From JAFGJQ01 sp964586145 (GTDB taxonomy: Bacteria > Planctomycetota > Phycisphaerae > UBA1845), in NCBI GenBank assembly GCA_964586145.1, contig CAZPHH010000046.1:1-37960 (forward strand): a stretch of 37,960 nt of DNA, written 5' to 3'. The translations under genes and the position numbers were made by a program. The notes under the pieces are model-generated. The model was given only the letters and a program-made list of their open reading frames with translations, made no database searches and was not told where the DNA came from. The number at the start of each line of letters is the position of its first letter. The first letter of the stretch is position 1. Positions 1 to 9,071 of the stretch are shown in pieces.

Positions 1-959
1 TCAGGATGACTTTTGTGGGCACGCCGGGCGTTTGAGCCCACTTGCGGACAGTCGCCCGTGTCGCGCGAGAGTGCCATCGTCGGGCACTCGCATTCCCAAC
101 TGTCTCCGCCCGACAATCCCCTCCATTCTACTCGTCCCGCTCTTCCGCCCAGCCGTCCGAAGGGCGCGTCCCGGCGAGCCGGGGCCGCCCATCCCCTTCC
201 GGCCAGGGACAAACCGCTCCCCCGAAGTGTACCACACACCGCCGCACGCCCAAAGCCGAAAGCCCAGCCGGTCCGCCAATCCAACCGAGTGATTTCCCCT
301 ACGTACTCCCGTAGCCGGCGACTGAACGCAACCTGCCCCGCGCAGATGCAGAGCAAGGGATGATCTCGTGCTTCACCTCCGCGGTCTTCAGTCGTCCCTC
401 GCGGGACTTGGGTGTGGGGAGGCCGAGCGAAACCGGCCTTCAAAGGCTGGTCTATCCTCGCGTCGGCCCGGCGGCCGGGAGAAGCGTCATCGAACCGGAA
501 GCCCGTTGGAAACGGGCTGCGGTGGGGAGGGACAGAAGGGTGGTGTGCGTGGGGGCACGTCAACCGGCCCTCGAAGGGCCGGCCTACGAGCCCGCCGCGG
601 CGGGCAAGGCCCGTCAACGGGCCTGAACCCAACGTGGGGGACTCATCCTGTCCCTGCGGGACGGAAAGAAGATTGGGGGTGTTGTGCGGCGAACCCGGCC
701 TTGAAAGGCCGGGCTATCCTCGCCCCGGCTCTTGGCCGCTGTGTCTGCGTCTCCGGCCGCCGCAGGCGAATCACTTCGCCCCTCCGTCGTGGAGCTTGCC
801 CGCCGCGGCGGGTCGCAGAGCCTGCCCCGGCGCGCCGGGGTCGTTTGGGTTGCGGGCGCAGCCCGCGGTGCGGTTCGCGTTCCCCAATCGAGCCGATTGC
901 GGTAGATTGCACCCTGTCGCGGCGCCGGTAATTGCAGTGGTCCTTGAGGGAGCCTCATC
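1..959. other. Long non-coding stretch upstream of the methyltransferase gene
   Basis: No reading frame here looks like a real protein: all six frames give short, Arg/Pro/Gly-rich translations without recognisable motifs. The first 360 bases show nothing I can name. From about 430 to 866 the sequence is dense with short perfect or near-perfect palindromes, described in a separate entry. The last bases before 960 hold the ribosome binding site of the methyltransferase gene (GAGGGAG at 946-952). I could not find a convincing promoter. Confidence 0.6.
432..866. repeat. Cluster of short GC-rich palindromic elements
   Basis: At least nine hairpin-forming palindromes are visible: 432-451 (ACCGGCCTT/AAGGCTGGT arms), 500-518 (AGCCCGTT/AACGGGCT), 564-582 (CCGGCCCT/AGGGCCGG), 590-605 (GCCCGCCGCGGCGGGC), 607-624 (AGGCCCGT/ACGGGCCT), 694-713 (CCCGGCCTT/AAGGCCGGG), 799-812 (CCCGCCGCGGCGGG), 825-840 (CCCCGGCGCGCCGGGG) and 852-866 (GCGGGC/GCCCGC). 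Three share a GGCCTT-type arm with a 2-3 base loop and are followed by a pyrimidine/A stretch such as 'ctatcct' or 'cctacga'. They look like members of a dispersed intergenic palindrome family. The copies are not evenly spaced and there are no CRISPR-like spacers. Confidence 0.75.
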
Positions 960-1958
960 ATGACTCGGGTCTGGACGGCGGATGCGTTGATGGACCTGAT
1001 GCGCGGGTCCCAGCCGGCGTGCGTGCTGGCCGCGGGGGCGGAACTGGGCGTGTTTGACGCGCTGGCCGACGGACCCGCATCGGCCGCGGACGTGGCGAGC
1101 CGAACCAGTGCCGATCCACGAGCCGCCATCGTGCTGCTCGATGCCCTGGCGGCGCTGGATCTGCTGGTGAAGCAGGGCAACACGTACGCCGTTCCGCCGG
1201 CCCTGGTCGATCTGCTGACCGATCGCGGGCAACGGCCGGAAGTGCTCGCCATGGTGCGGCACCAGGCCAATTGCCTGCGCCGCTGGTCGCAACTGGGCCG
1301 GGTGGTCCAGTCCGGCGAGCCGGCCGAGCGAGTGGCGAGCGTACGCGGCCCCGACGCCGACCAGGCGGCCTTCATCCAGGCCATGCACGCCGCGTCGGCC
1401 GGCGCCGCCGCGATCGTGGCCGACATCGGCCCGCCGGCGTTTCGACACCTTCTGGACGTGGGTGGCGCGTCCGGCACGTGGACGATGGCATTCCTGCGGG
1501 CCGTGCCGGATACGAAGGCCACGCTCTTCGACCTGCCGCCGGCCATCGGCCACGCCCGGCGGCGGCTCGGCGAGGCCGGACTGATCCACCGTGTGACCCT
1601 GGCGCCCGGCGACTTCTACGCCGATCCGCTGCCCGCGGGGGCGGACCTGGCCTGGGTCAGCGCCATCATCCACCAGAACAGCCGCGAGCAGAACCGAGAC
1701 CTTTTCCGCAAGGTGGCGGATGCGCTGGAACCGGGCGGCCGAATTCTGATTCGCGACATCGTGATGGACGAAACGCGAACCCGGCCCGTGGCCGGCGCCC
1801 TGTTCGCCGTCAACATGCTGACGGGGACGCCGCGCGGCGGCACGTTCACCCTGCGGGAGATCGACGAGGACCTCCGGCGGGCGGGCTTTTCCGACGCAGC
1901 CCTTTGTCGCCGCGACGAGTGGATGAACTCGGTGGTCCAGGCCGTCAAACGGACGTGA
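960..1958 (+). CDS. SAM-dependent O-methyltransferase (plant-OMT/Methyltransf_2 type)
   Basis: The 332-residue protein has the two-part build of small-molecule O-methyltransferases. A helical N-terminal dimerisation/winged-helix region (about 1-100) includes 'AAGAELGVFDAL' and 'AADVASRTSADPRAA'. A Rossmann SAM-binding domain follows, with motif I 'LLDVGGASGTW' at about 164-174 and the post-motif 'LEPGGRILIRDIVMDE'. The start is supported by GAGGGAG at 946-952, seven bases before ATG. The stop lies four bases before the GTG of the membrane spermidine-synthase-like gene, so the two are probably cotranscribed. Family members methylate hydroxyls of polyketides, quinones or phenolics; the acceptor here cannot be read from sequence. 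The His that acts as general base in many family members may be the His of 'AIIHQNS', but that is inference. Confidence 0.85.
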   Translation: MTRVWTADALMDLMRGSQPACVLAAGAELGVFDALADGPASAADVASRTSADPRAAIVLLDALAALDLLVKQGNTYAVPPALVDLLTDRGQRPEVLAMVRHQANCLRRWSQLGRVVQSGEPAERVASVRGPDADQAAFIQAMHAASAGAAAIVADIGPPAFRHLLDVGGASGTWTMAFLRAVPDTKATLFDLPPAIGHARRRLGEAGLIHRVTLAPGDFYADPLPAGADLAWVSAIIHQNSREQNRDLFRKVADALEPGGRILIRDIVMDETRTRPVAGALFAVNMLTGTPRGGTFTLREIDEDLRRAGFSDAALCRRDEWMNSVVQAVKRT

Positions 1959-1962
1959 AACC

Positions 1963-4338
1963 GTGACCGACACCCGCCGGATCTCTGCCGACCGACTGGC
2001 CTTCGGGCTGGTCGTGCTGGCGTGGGGCGTGCAGGCCATCGTGGCCCAGTCGCTGCTGCTGCGGGAGGCGCTGGTCCTGATGTACGGCAGCGAGTTTGCG
2101 TGGGGCGTTGTGCTTTTTGCGTGGCTGCTGGGAGTGGCCGTCGGCGGGTTGATCGGGGGGCGGCTGGCCCAATGTCTGCGCCGGCCGGATGCCGGGCTTG
2201 TCGTTGTCCTGGTGTTGCTGAGCCTGGCGGTCTGCGTGGAGATCTGGGTGTTCCGCGGGGCGCGGGCATGGCTCGGCACGCGGCCGGGCGAACTGCTGCC
2301 TCTGCCGCGCACGGCGCTGGCCGCCATGCTGTTCGTCTCGCCGGCGAGCGCCCTGGTGGGGCTCTCGTTTCCGTTTGCCTGTCGGCTGGTGGCGGAGCGG
2401 GGATGGTCGGGGGGCGCGGGGTCGCTCGGCAGCGTGTATGCGTGGGAGTCGGCGGGCAGCCTGGTGGGCGGAGCGGCGTTCAGCTTCTGGGCCGTGGATC
2501 GCCTGGCGCCGATCGAGACGGCCCTGGCCGGCGGCACGCTGGTCACGGCGGCGCTTTTGGCGTGGATGATCGCGAGCCGGCGACGGTGGGCCGCCACTCT
2601 TCTGGGCATCCTGGCGGGGGCGGGGCTGGTGTGCGTGATCTGGGCGGGCGACGCGTGGGACCGCGCGCTGGTGCATCGGCGATGGAATACGCTGGCCCCC
2701 GGCTATGCGCTCCGCGCGGAGGCGGAGTCACGCTACCAGAACCTCACCGTGGGGCAGCGGGCCGACCAGTACACTCTGTACTGCGACGGCCAGATCGCGG
2801 CAGACTTTCCCGACCCCTACTCCTTCGCGCCGCTGGCTCACTTCTGGATGTGCCAGCATCCGGCGCCCCGCAACGTGCTCGTGCTGGGCGGCGGGGCGGA
2901 GGGTCTGCTGTCCGAAGTGCTCAAGCACCCGGTTCAACACGTGGACTTCGTGGAGCCGGACCCGCGGCAGATCGACATCGTCGAGCCGTTCCTGCCGGAG
3001 GCGGACCGGGCCGCCCTGCGGGACCCGCGCGGGGTCGTGCATCACGTGGACGCGCGGTACTTCATCAAGACCCAGCGTGGTCGCTTTGACCTGGTGCTCG
3101 CTCGATTGCCCGAACCGACGTCCGCCCTGCGGACCCGCCTGTACACGACGGAATTCTTCGGTGAGCTTCGCCGGGCGATGACGGGTGAGGCCGTCCTGTG
3201 CCTTTCGGCAGCCGCCATGCCAGGCGAGTTGTCCCCGCTGTCAGCAGAGTACCTGGCGTCGATCCGGGCGACGGTCGCGCAACACTTTCCGGCCGTGACG
3301 ATCACATGGGGCGACCCGGCCCACGTGTTGGCGGCCACGCGGCCGGGGCTGACTGCAACGACGTTCCAGGCGCTGGAGCAACGATTCGCACAGCGCGATG
3401 TGAACGCGGCCCACTTCCATCCGCTGCTGTTTGAGGAGCCGCTCGATCCGGACAAGATCGCCCGGCGGACGGCCGAGCTGGACGCCGTGCCTCACCCTGC
3501 CGTCAGCACCGATCTTCGCCCGCGGCTGTACCTGCTGCGACTCGATCTCTGGGACCGAATGACCGGCGGCCTGGACCGCGCCGGCGGGCGCGTCTTCGAG
3601 CGGCTGCGCCACGTCCGCCGGACGGACGCGGTCCTCGTGCTCGCCGTTGCCGCCGCACTGACGTTGGCCGGTGGCTGGGCCGGGGCGCGGCGACAGGCGG
3701 GCCGGCGGCTGGGGTTGCGATGGGGGGCTGTCCTGCTTTCCGTCTGGACGACCGGCTTCGCGACCATGGCCTTGAGCCTCGTGTGGCTGTTTGCGTTCCA
3801 GACTCTCTACGGCTACGTGTACCAGCGGATCGGCTGGATCATCGCCGTCTTCATGGGCGGGCTGGTTATCGGCTGCGCCGTCGCGGCCAGGCGCCTGCCG
3901 GCAGCAAGCCCGACGATCCGCCTGGGACGTCGGCTGGTGGTCGTGGACGTGATGCTGGCCGGCCTTGCCGTGGCTGTTCCCGTCGTGTTGCCGTGGCTCG
4001 GTCGGATGCAGGCCGTCTCCGGGGCGTTTGTGTGGGTGGAATGGGTGGTCATGCTCATGGTCGCGGGCACGGGCGTGTTGGGGGGGGCGGCGTTTGCCCT
4101 GGCGGGCGGGTTGCGCATGGTCGGCGGCGGTCCGGCCGCCCCGGCCGCGGGCGCCATCGTGGGCGCCGACCACGCCGGCGCCTGCCTGGGCGCCCTCATG
4201 ACGGGCATCCTCCTGGTTCCGGCGTTTGGCATTCCCTTCGCGGCCGTCCTTCTGGCCGGCGTCAAGCTCACGTCCGCCGTCCTGCTGTGGGCGACAGGGC
4301 GACAAACCCGAACGGCAAGCGCCGGCGCGTGTCAGTGA
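1963..4338 (+). CDS. Membrane-embedded spermidine-synthase-like protein
   Basis: This 791-residue protein has about six or more hydrophobic helices up to residue 230, a soluble spermidine-synthase-fold domain (about 255-420), and a second set of helices from about 560 to 785. This is the arrangement of 'fused MFS/spermidine synthase' proteins. The soluble domain keeps the entry motif 'YQNLTV' (about 258) and a SAM-type glycine loop 'VLGGGAEGLLSEVL' (about 308). The canonical GGGDGG Asp is Ala here, the Y-D-E/Y-H-E substrate residues are not visible, and the catalytic 'DSSDP' region reads 'LARLPEP'. Aminopropyl transfer is therefore doubtful. The GTG start is four bases after the methyltransferase stop. 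It could be a membrane methyltransferase-like or structural protein rather than a polyamine enzyme. Confidence 0.8.
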   Translation: MTDTRRISADRLAFGLVVLAWGVQAIVAQSLLLREALVLMYGSEFAWGVVLFAWLLGVAVGGLIGGRLAQCLRRPDAGLVVVLVLLSLAVCVEIWVFRGARAWLGTRPGELLPLPRTALAAMLFVSPASALVGLSFPFACRLVAERGWSGGAGSLGSVYAWESAGSLVGGAAFSFWAVDRLAPIETALAGGTLVTAALLAWMIASRRRWAATLLGILAGAGLVCVIWAGDAWDRALVHRRWNTLAPGYALRAEAESRYQNLTVGQRADQYTLYCDGQIAADFPDPYSFAPLAHFWMCQHPAPRNVLVLGGGAEGLLSEVLKHPVQHVDFVEPDPRQIDIVEPFLPEADRAALRDPRGVVHHVDARYFIKTQRGRFDLVLARLPEPTSALRTRLYTTEFFGELRRAMTGEAVLCLSAAAMPGELSPLSAEYLASIRATVAQHFPAVTITWGDPAHVLAATRPGLTATTFQALEQRFAQRDVNAAHFHPLLFEEPLDPDKIARRTAELDAVPHPAVSTDLRPRLYLLRLDLWDRMTGGLDRAGGRVFERLRHVRRTDAVLVLAVAAALTLAGGWAGARRQAGRRLGLRWGAVLLSVWTTGFATMALSLVWLFAFQTLYGYVYQRIGWIIAVFMGGLVIGCAVAARRLPAASPTIRLGRRLVVVDVMLAGLAVAVPVVLPWLGRMQAVSGAFVWVEWVVMLMVAGTGVLGGAAFALAGGLRMVGGGPAAPAAGAIVGADHAGACLGALMTGILLVPAFGIPFAAVLLAGVKLTSAVLLWATGRQTRTASAGACQ

Positions 4339-4400
4339 GCGTGTTCGCCGGGCGCGGGGTCCGGCCGGCAGCGAACGGCCTTCTCGCCAGGTCGCCGACA

Positions 4401-5573
4401 TCAACCGCGACTGAAGTCATCTGCTGGAATGGCGGTGGCGTCCGCGTGGCCGAGAACGGAGCGGCGGTAGACGGCGATGCCCAGGCAGGTGAGGGGAATG
4501 GCCAGCACCAGACCCAGAAAGCCGAGCAGTTTTCCCCAGACGAAGACGCTCAGCAAAATGATGGCCGGGCGCAGGCCGGTTTGCTTGCCCATGATCCGCG
4601 GCACCAGGACGCCGTCCTGAATGAGTTGGATGATCCCGAAGATGGCGAGCACCAGTGCGACCGACCAGAAGACGCTGCCGCCTCTCTCCACGGCTCGCAG
4701 GACGGCCAGCATCAGGGCGGGCACCATGCCGACAATCTGCAGATAGGGGACGATGTTCAGCAGCCCGATGAAGAGGCCGAGCAGGATTCCCATGCGAAGG
4801 CCGATCAGCCAGAAGGCGATCGCGAACAGCACGCCCACCGTCAGGGCAATGAGAATCTGCCCCCGGAAGTAGCGGCTCATGGCGAACGAGAATTCGTCGA
4901 GGAATCCGACGATCCGTTCTCGGTGTTGCGGCGGCAGGTACGTTTTCCAGCCGCCCGCGATGCGGCCGTAGTCAATGGAGACAAACACCACGTACAGCAG
5001 GACGATGAGCAGCACGCTCAGCCCGACCACGAAACTGAGTGTCCCGCTGACCACGCTCAGGACGCCGGGCGCCAGCTTCCGGCCGAGGTTCACGGCGTAT
5101 TGCTCCACGCGCTCCTGGGTCAGGGCGTCCCGCAGTTCCTTTCGTACGACCTCCAGCGCGTGCCGAACGGTCTCATTCTTCTGCGCCGCGATGTAATCGT
5201 CGATTCGCTCGCGGAGGGGTCTGGCTTCCTGGAACGCGGCGGCGTCCTCCCCGAATCCGCTGATGACGGTGGTAAAATCGGCGAGCTGCCCGGCCGCGAT
5301 GGGAATGGCGATCACCACCAGGGCGCTGAGAACCACCAGGCAGCCGAGCACGGTGAGCAGCGTGGCCGCAACCCGGTTCCTCAGCCGTGTCTCCAGGGCG
5401 CTGACCACCGGGTTGATCAGGTACGCCAGCAGAATGCCCAGGGCAAACGGGATGAGCACGTCCGACAGGTACCGAAGCAGCCAGATGAGACAGAACGCGC
5501 CCAGGGCGCCGAGCGCCAGCCGCACGACGCGGTCCAGATCATACCGTTGTGATGGCGGCGTGGCGGGGGACAT
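4401..5573 (-). CDS. AI-2E family transporter (PerM/YdiK/TqsA type membrane protein)
   Basis: The 390-residue protein opens with a short cytosolic stretch. A hydrophobic helix pair follows, 'LGALGAFCLIWLL' and 'IPFALGILLAYLINPVVSALE', the hallmark N-terminal segment of the AI-2E transporter family. Then come a mostly soluble central region (about 100-190), more helices around 'VGLSVLLIVLLYVVFVSID' and 'GQILIALTVGVLFAIAFWLIG', and a C-terminal helix cluster with 'PRIMGKQTGLRPAIILLSVFVWGKLLGFLGL', which carries the family's conserved P-x-(I/V)-x-G pattern. Length is typical (350-400). Members export small molecules or ions; substrate cannot be inferred. It lies 92 bases downstream of a response regulator on the same strand, and converges on the spermidine-synthase-like gene. 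Confidence 0.88.
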   Translation of the reverse strand: MSPATPPSQRYDLDRVVRLALGALGAFCLIWLLRYLSDVLIPFALGILLAYLINPVVSALETRLRNRVAATLLTVLGCLVVLSALVVIAIPIAAGQLADFTTVISGFGEDAAAFQEARPLRERIDDYIAAQKNETVRHALEVVRKELRDALTQERVEQYAVNLGRKLAPGVLSVVSGTLSFVVGLSVLLIVLLYVVFVSIDYGRIAGGWKTYLPPQHRERIVGFLDEFSFAMSRYFRGQILIALTVGVLFAIAFWLIGLRMGILLGLFIGLLNIVPYLQIVGMVPALMLAVLRAVERGGSVFWSVALVLAIFGIIQLIQDGVLVPRIMGKQTGLRPAIILLSVFVWGKLLGFLGLVLAIPLTCLGIAVYRRSVLGHADATAIPADDFSRG

Positions 5574-5665
5574 TGGGTACGATTGGACCCCAGACCGGTC
5601 GGCGTGGCAACTCAGAAAACACGCGGATTGCGGGAAGGGGGCCGAAGAGGGGTTCCGGTCCGCGT

Positions 5666-6082
5666 CTAGTGGTCGATGGTGGTCAGCACACGCCGGATGA
5701 CGCGCTCCAGGTCATCCGCTCGGAACGGCTTGGATACGAATCCGTTTGCGCCGGCGGCTCGAAGCTCCTCGGAGTGCTCGTCCAGCGGATAGCCGCTGAT
5801 CAGGAGCACGGGCAGCGCCTGCTTGACCTGCCTCAGCGCGGCTACGACCGGGGGCGCGCCTTGGTCCCCGATCGTCAGATCAACGATGGCCAGGTCCACG
5901 TCCTCCACCTGCTCCCGGAGGACGCGGACCGCCTCGTCGGCGTTCGATGCGCACGCCACGCGGTAGCCGGCCGATTCGAGCGTGCGGCGAATGGTGGACA
6001 GAACCATCGGTTCGTCATCGACAATCAGAATGGTGGATGAGCGCGATTGCCCGGACCCGGTGTTGTTATGCCCAGCCGTCAC
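5666..6082 (-). CDS. Single-domain response regulator (CheY-like receiver)
   Basis: About 138 residues forming one receiver domain with no output domain. Acidic pocket 'IVDDEP' (Asp22-Asp23), phosphoacceptor Asp68 in 'AIVDLTI', switch Ser96 in 'LLISGYP' and Lys118 in 'VSKPF' are all present, so it should be phosphorylatable. An upstream in-frame TTG (6109) exists, but GTG at 6082 has a strong GGAGG with a five-base spacer and is preferred. The first 16 residues are a polar Ser/Gly/Asn linker. No histidine kinase gene is nearby, so its partner must be elsewhere. It precedes the AI-2E-type gene on the same strand, but the 92-base gap makes cotranscription uncertain. Confidence 0.88.
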   Translation of the reverse strand: MTAGHNNTGSGQSRSSTILIVDDEPMVLSTIRRTLESAGYRVACASNADEAVRVLREQVEDVDLAIVDLTIGDQGAPPVVAALRQVKQALPVLLISGYPLDEHSEELRAAGANGFVSKPFRADDLERVIRRVLTTIDH

Positions 6083-6635
6083 AAATGCCTCCCAACTCGT
6101 TTCTGGCAAAGCAGTTATGGAGCTGCTTGGACTCGGACAGGCCCGGAACGAGCCACTACGAGGGCTTCATTATAGAAGTGAAGATAGGACAATTCAAGCT
6201 TGTGTTCAACAAGCGACATCGGATTCCATGAAGTGATTCTGTCTGCCCTCTCCGGACGACGGGACTCCGCGGAGCCTCGGACGGTTCTGCTCCGATGGGC
6301 TGTTGGAGGTTCGTGCGGGCGGTCGACGCGGGGCGATTCGGGTTCCGGCGAGCGCGACGGTGGGCGTGGGGCTGCGTGGTTCTGCGCGAGCCGGCCGTGG
6401 GCTTTCCCTCGCTTGACCACGGTCATCGCCATCGCTACCTTCGCTGCCGGCCAGGCTGGGCGGAGTCTTGTGCGCAGACGCAACGGCTTCGCCCGTGAAA
6501 TACCGGCTGCCTGGGTTGCCCCTTCCAGCAGATTGGATTCAACGCAGCCGCATGGCACGCGCATTGCAGCGGAACGCGGAAGCCCGCCGTCCGGCCGGGC
6601 AAGCGCATGGACCCTACTTACGGAGCGGTTCTTCG
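6083..6635. other. Intergenic region between divergent response regulator and ald genes
   Basis: About 550 bases without a credible gene; the frames here give Arg-rich, motif-free translations. It must hold the promoters of both flanking genes. A weak candidate for ald is TTGACC at 6413-6418 with TACCTT 17 bases further on (436-441 of the same kilobase), but the match to a sigma-70 -10 box is only three of six. An inverted repeat is described separately. Confidence 0.45.
6198..6214. promoter_or_regulatory. Inverted repeat GCTTGT-N5-ACAAGC, possible operator
   Basis: A perfect six-base inverted repeat with a five-base spacer lies in the divergent region, about 115 bases upstream of the response-regulator start and 420 bases upstream of ald. 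It is AT-richer than its surroundings. The size suits a dimeric regulator half-site, but there is no independent evidence of binding. Confidence 0.25.
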
Positions 6636-7748
6636 ATGATCATCGGCATCCCCAAGGAAGTGAAGAAGCACGAGTATCGAGTGAGCATGACACCGGCGGG
6701 CGTGGAGGAGTTGACCCGGCACGGCCACTCCGTTCTGGTCGAGACGCAGGCAGGTGCGGAGTCCGGCCTGACGGACGAAGAGTACGTCTCGGCGGGAGGG
6801 AGCATCGTTCCCACCGCGAAAGACGTGTTCGGCCGGGCAGACATGATCATCAAGGTCAAGGAGCCGCAGGCCTCGGAATGGCCTCTGATGAAGGAGGGGC
6901 AGGTGATGTTCACCTACTTCCACTTCGCGGCCAGCCGGGAATTGACGGAGGGATGCCTCCAGACGAAGTCGGTGTGCATCGCGTACGAGACGATTCAGGA
7001 CGCCCACGGTCGGCTGCCCTTACTGACGCCCATGAGCGAAGTGGCGGGCAAGATGAGCATCCAGGAAGGCGCGAAGTACCTGGAGAAGCCGATGACAGGG
7101 CGCGGCATTTTGCTGGGCGGGGTGCCGGGCGTGGAGCCGGCGGAGGTCATGATCATCGGCGGCGGCGTGGTCGGCACGTGTGCGGCCAAGATCGCGGCGG
7201 GCATGGGCGCCCACGTTTTTATCCTGGACATCGACCTGGACCGGTTGCGCTACCTGGACGATGTGATGCCGGACAACGTGGATACGATCTACAGCAACCA
7301 GTACAACATCCGCAAAGGGCTGCGCACGGCGGACCTGGTGGTCGGGGCCGTGCTGATTCCCGGCGCCCGCTGTCCGGTGCTGATCCCCCGGGAGTACCTG
7401 TCCCTCATGAAGCCGGGATCGGTGATCGTGGACGTGGGTGTGGATCAGGGCGGGTGTTGTGAAACCATCCGGCCGACCACGCACGACGATCCGGTGTACG
7501 TCGTGGACGGCGTCGTGCATTACGGTGTGGCAAACATGCCGGGCGCCTGCTGCCGGACCTCAACCATCGCCCTGACCAACGCCACTCTGCCGTACACCAT
7601 TCAGCTCGCCAACTTGGGCTATAAGAAGGCGTGCGCGGCAGACTGCGGCCTGGCCAAGGGCGTGGACATGGAGTTGGGCAAGTTGACGAACCAGGCCGTC
7701 GCAGAATACTTCAAGATGCCCTGCACTCCGGCCTCGGTCATGGGGTAG
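6636..7748 (+). CDS. ald: L-alanine dehydrogenase
   Basis: The 370-residue protein matches alanine dehydrogenase along its whole length. This NAD-dependent enzyme interconverts L-alanine with pyruvate and ammonia. The N-terminal catalytic domain begins 'MIIGIPKEVKKHEYRV', has the substrate-binding Lys in 'IIKVKEP' and the catalytic His in 'FTYFHFAA'. The NAD-binding loop 'IIGGGVVGTCAAK' starts near residue 173. The conserved C-terminal motifs 'VDVGVDQGG' and 'NMPGACCRTST' follow. In most relatives the latter reads PGAVPRTST, so the paired Cys here, and 'GGCCET' just before it, are mildly unusual. ATG at 6636 is preceded by GGAG (6622-6625), ten bases upstream, and begins exactly where the family does. 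The gene converges on purD. Confidence 0.95.
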   Translation: MIIGIPKEVKKHEYRVSMTPAGVEELTRHGHSVLVETQAGAESGLTDEEYVSAGGSIVPTAKDVFGRADMIIKVKEPQASEWPLMKEGQVMFTYFHFAASRELTEGCLQTKSVCIAYETIQDAHGRLPLLTPMSEVAGKMSIQEGAKYLEKPMTGRGILLGGVPGVEPAEVMIIGGGVVGTCAAKIAAGMGAHVFILDIDLDRLRYLDDVMPDNVDTIYSNQYNIRKGLRTADLVVGAVLIPGARCPVLIPREYLSLMKPGSVIVDVGVDQGGCCETIRPTTHDDPVYVVDGVVHYGVANMPGACCRTSTIALTNATLPYTIQLANLGYKKACAADCGLAKGVDMELGKLTNQAVAEYFKMPCTPASVMG

Positions 7749-7805
7749 ACGGCGGTCCCAAGGGCCGACATCCACGGGGCGCGGCGCGACGGGGCGGGTT
7801 TGCGC

Positions 7806-9071
7806 CTACATGGCGCGATGGGCAATGTCGCGGCGGCAGTAAGCCCCTTCGAACTGAATTCGATCCACCGCCTCGTACGCGCGGTCACGAGCGGCGCGGA
7901 TGGTCTCGCCCAGCGCCGTCACGCCGAGCACTCGGCCGCCGGCCGTCACGATCTGATCCCCCACCGTCTTTGTCCCGGCGTGGAATACGGTGACATCCGG
8001 CAGTGCGCCCGCCTCCGCCAGGCCCGTGATGACCTTGCCCTTCTCATAGCTGCCCGGGTACCCGCCGGCCGCCATCACCACGCACACGGCGGGGCGCGGG
8101 TCCCACCGCAACTCGATCTTGTCCAGCCGGCCGTCCAGAACGGCCTCCACCGCCTCGATCAGGTCGGATTGCAGCCGCGGCAGAATCGCCTGCGTCTCCG
8201 GATCGCCGAACCGGCAGTTGAACTCCAGCACCTTCGGCCCGGCCGGTGTAAGCATGATCCCGGCGTACAGCACGCCGCGATACGGATTGCCGTCTCGCTG
8301 CAACACGTCAATCATGGGAACCAGCACGTCGCCCTGGACTACGCTCATCACCTTGTCGCCCGCGATGGCCGTCGGGCTGTAGGCGCCCATGCCCCCGGTG
8401 TTCGGGCCGGTGTCGCCTTCGCCGATCGGCTTGTGATCCTGGGCGGAGTCCAGCACATAAATGGTCCGGCCATCCACCAGGGCCAGCACGGACAGCTCCG
8501 GCCCCTCCAGCCGCTCCTCGACGAGCACCGTGTCGCCGGCGTCCCCGAAGATGCGGTCCTCCATGATCCTCTCGAGGGCCAGGACCGCCTGGGCCGGCTC
8601 GTCGCAGACAATGACGCCCTTGCCCGCGGCCAGCCCGGCCGCTTTGACCACCAGGGCGCAGTCGCGGGTGAGGGTGTACTCGCGCGCATCGCGGAATCGG
8701 TGGAAGATGCGAGCGGAGGCCGTCGGAACGCCGGCCGCCCGCATCAGCTCCTTGGCATACGCCTTGTCGCCCTCGATCCGGGCGGCGGCGGCCGTCGGGC
8801 CGAAGACGCGCAGGCCGGCCTGCTCGAACCGGTCCACGATCCCGGCGCAGAGCGGCGCCTCCGGCCCGACGATCGTCAGGTCCACCTGGCGCTCGCGGGC
8901 CAGGGCCAGCAGCCCATTGATATCCTCCGCGGCGACCGGCACGTTTTCACCCAGCAGCGCCGTCCCGGCATTGCCCGGAGCGCAGATCAGCGCCGACACC
9001 CGCGCCGACGCCGCCACCTTCACTGCCAAGGCATGCTCCCGCCCGCCACCACCGACCAAAAGAACCTTCAT
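7806..9071 (-). CDS. purD: Phosphoribosylamine-glycine ligase (GAR synthetase)
   Basis: The 421-residue ATP-grasp enzyme catalyses the second step of de novo purine synthesis, joining glycine to 5-phosphoribosylamine. It starts with the diagnostic 'MKVLLVGGGGREHALA' (N domain). Then come the ATP-grasp region with 'LVVKAAGLAAGKGVIV', 'VLVEERLEGPELSVLALVDG', 'QDHKPIGEGDTGPNTGGMGAYSPT' and the metal-binding 'KVLEFNCRFGDPETQ', and the C-terminal domain ending 'AYCRRDIAHRAM'. A GTG seven codons upstream would add only 'MDDRVGV', so the ATG at 9071 is chosen. No other purine gene is in the window. It converges on ald and diverges from the AAA ATPase gene. Confidence 0.96.
   Translation of the reverse strand: MKVLLVGGGGREHALAVKVAASARVSALICAPGNAGTALLGENVPVAAEDINGLLALARERQVDLTIVGPEAPLCAGIVDRFEQAGLRVFGPTAAAARIEGDKAYAKELMRAAGVPTASARIFHRFRDAREYTLTRDCALVVKAAGLAAGKGVIVCDEPAQAVLALERIMEDRIFGDAGDTVLVEERLEGPELSVLALVDGRTIYVLDSAQDHKPIGEGDTGPNTGGMGAYSPTAIAGDKVMSVVQGDVLVPMIDVLQRDGNPYRGVLYAGIMLTPAGPKVLEFNCRFGDPETQAILPRLQSDLIEAVEAVLDGRLDKIELRWDPRPAVCVVMAAGGYPGSYEKGKVITGLAEAGALPDVTVFHAGTKTVGDQIVTAGGRVLGVTALGETIRAARDRAYEAVDRIQFEGAYCRRDIAHRAM

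Noticed and set aside
1..363. Small open frames on both strands at the left edge
   Set aside because: Translations are Arg/Pro/Ser-rich in every frame, without ribosome binding sites or motifs; none looks like a protein.
614..2609. Long minus-strand open frames (310 and 612 codons) opposite the methyltransferase and membrane-protein genes
   Set aside because: They are antisense to two clearly recognisable proteins, have Arg/Pro/Ala-rich low-information translations and no motifs; high GC makes stop codons rare.
3720..5552. Plus-strand open frame of 610 codons
   Set aside because: It spans the end of one recognised gene in another frame and the full antisense of the AI-2E-type gene, with a translation lacking any family features.
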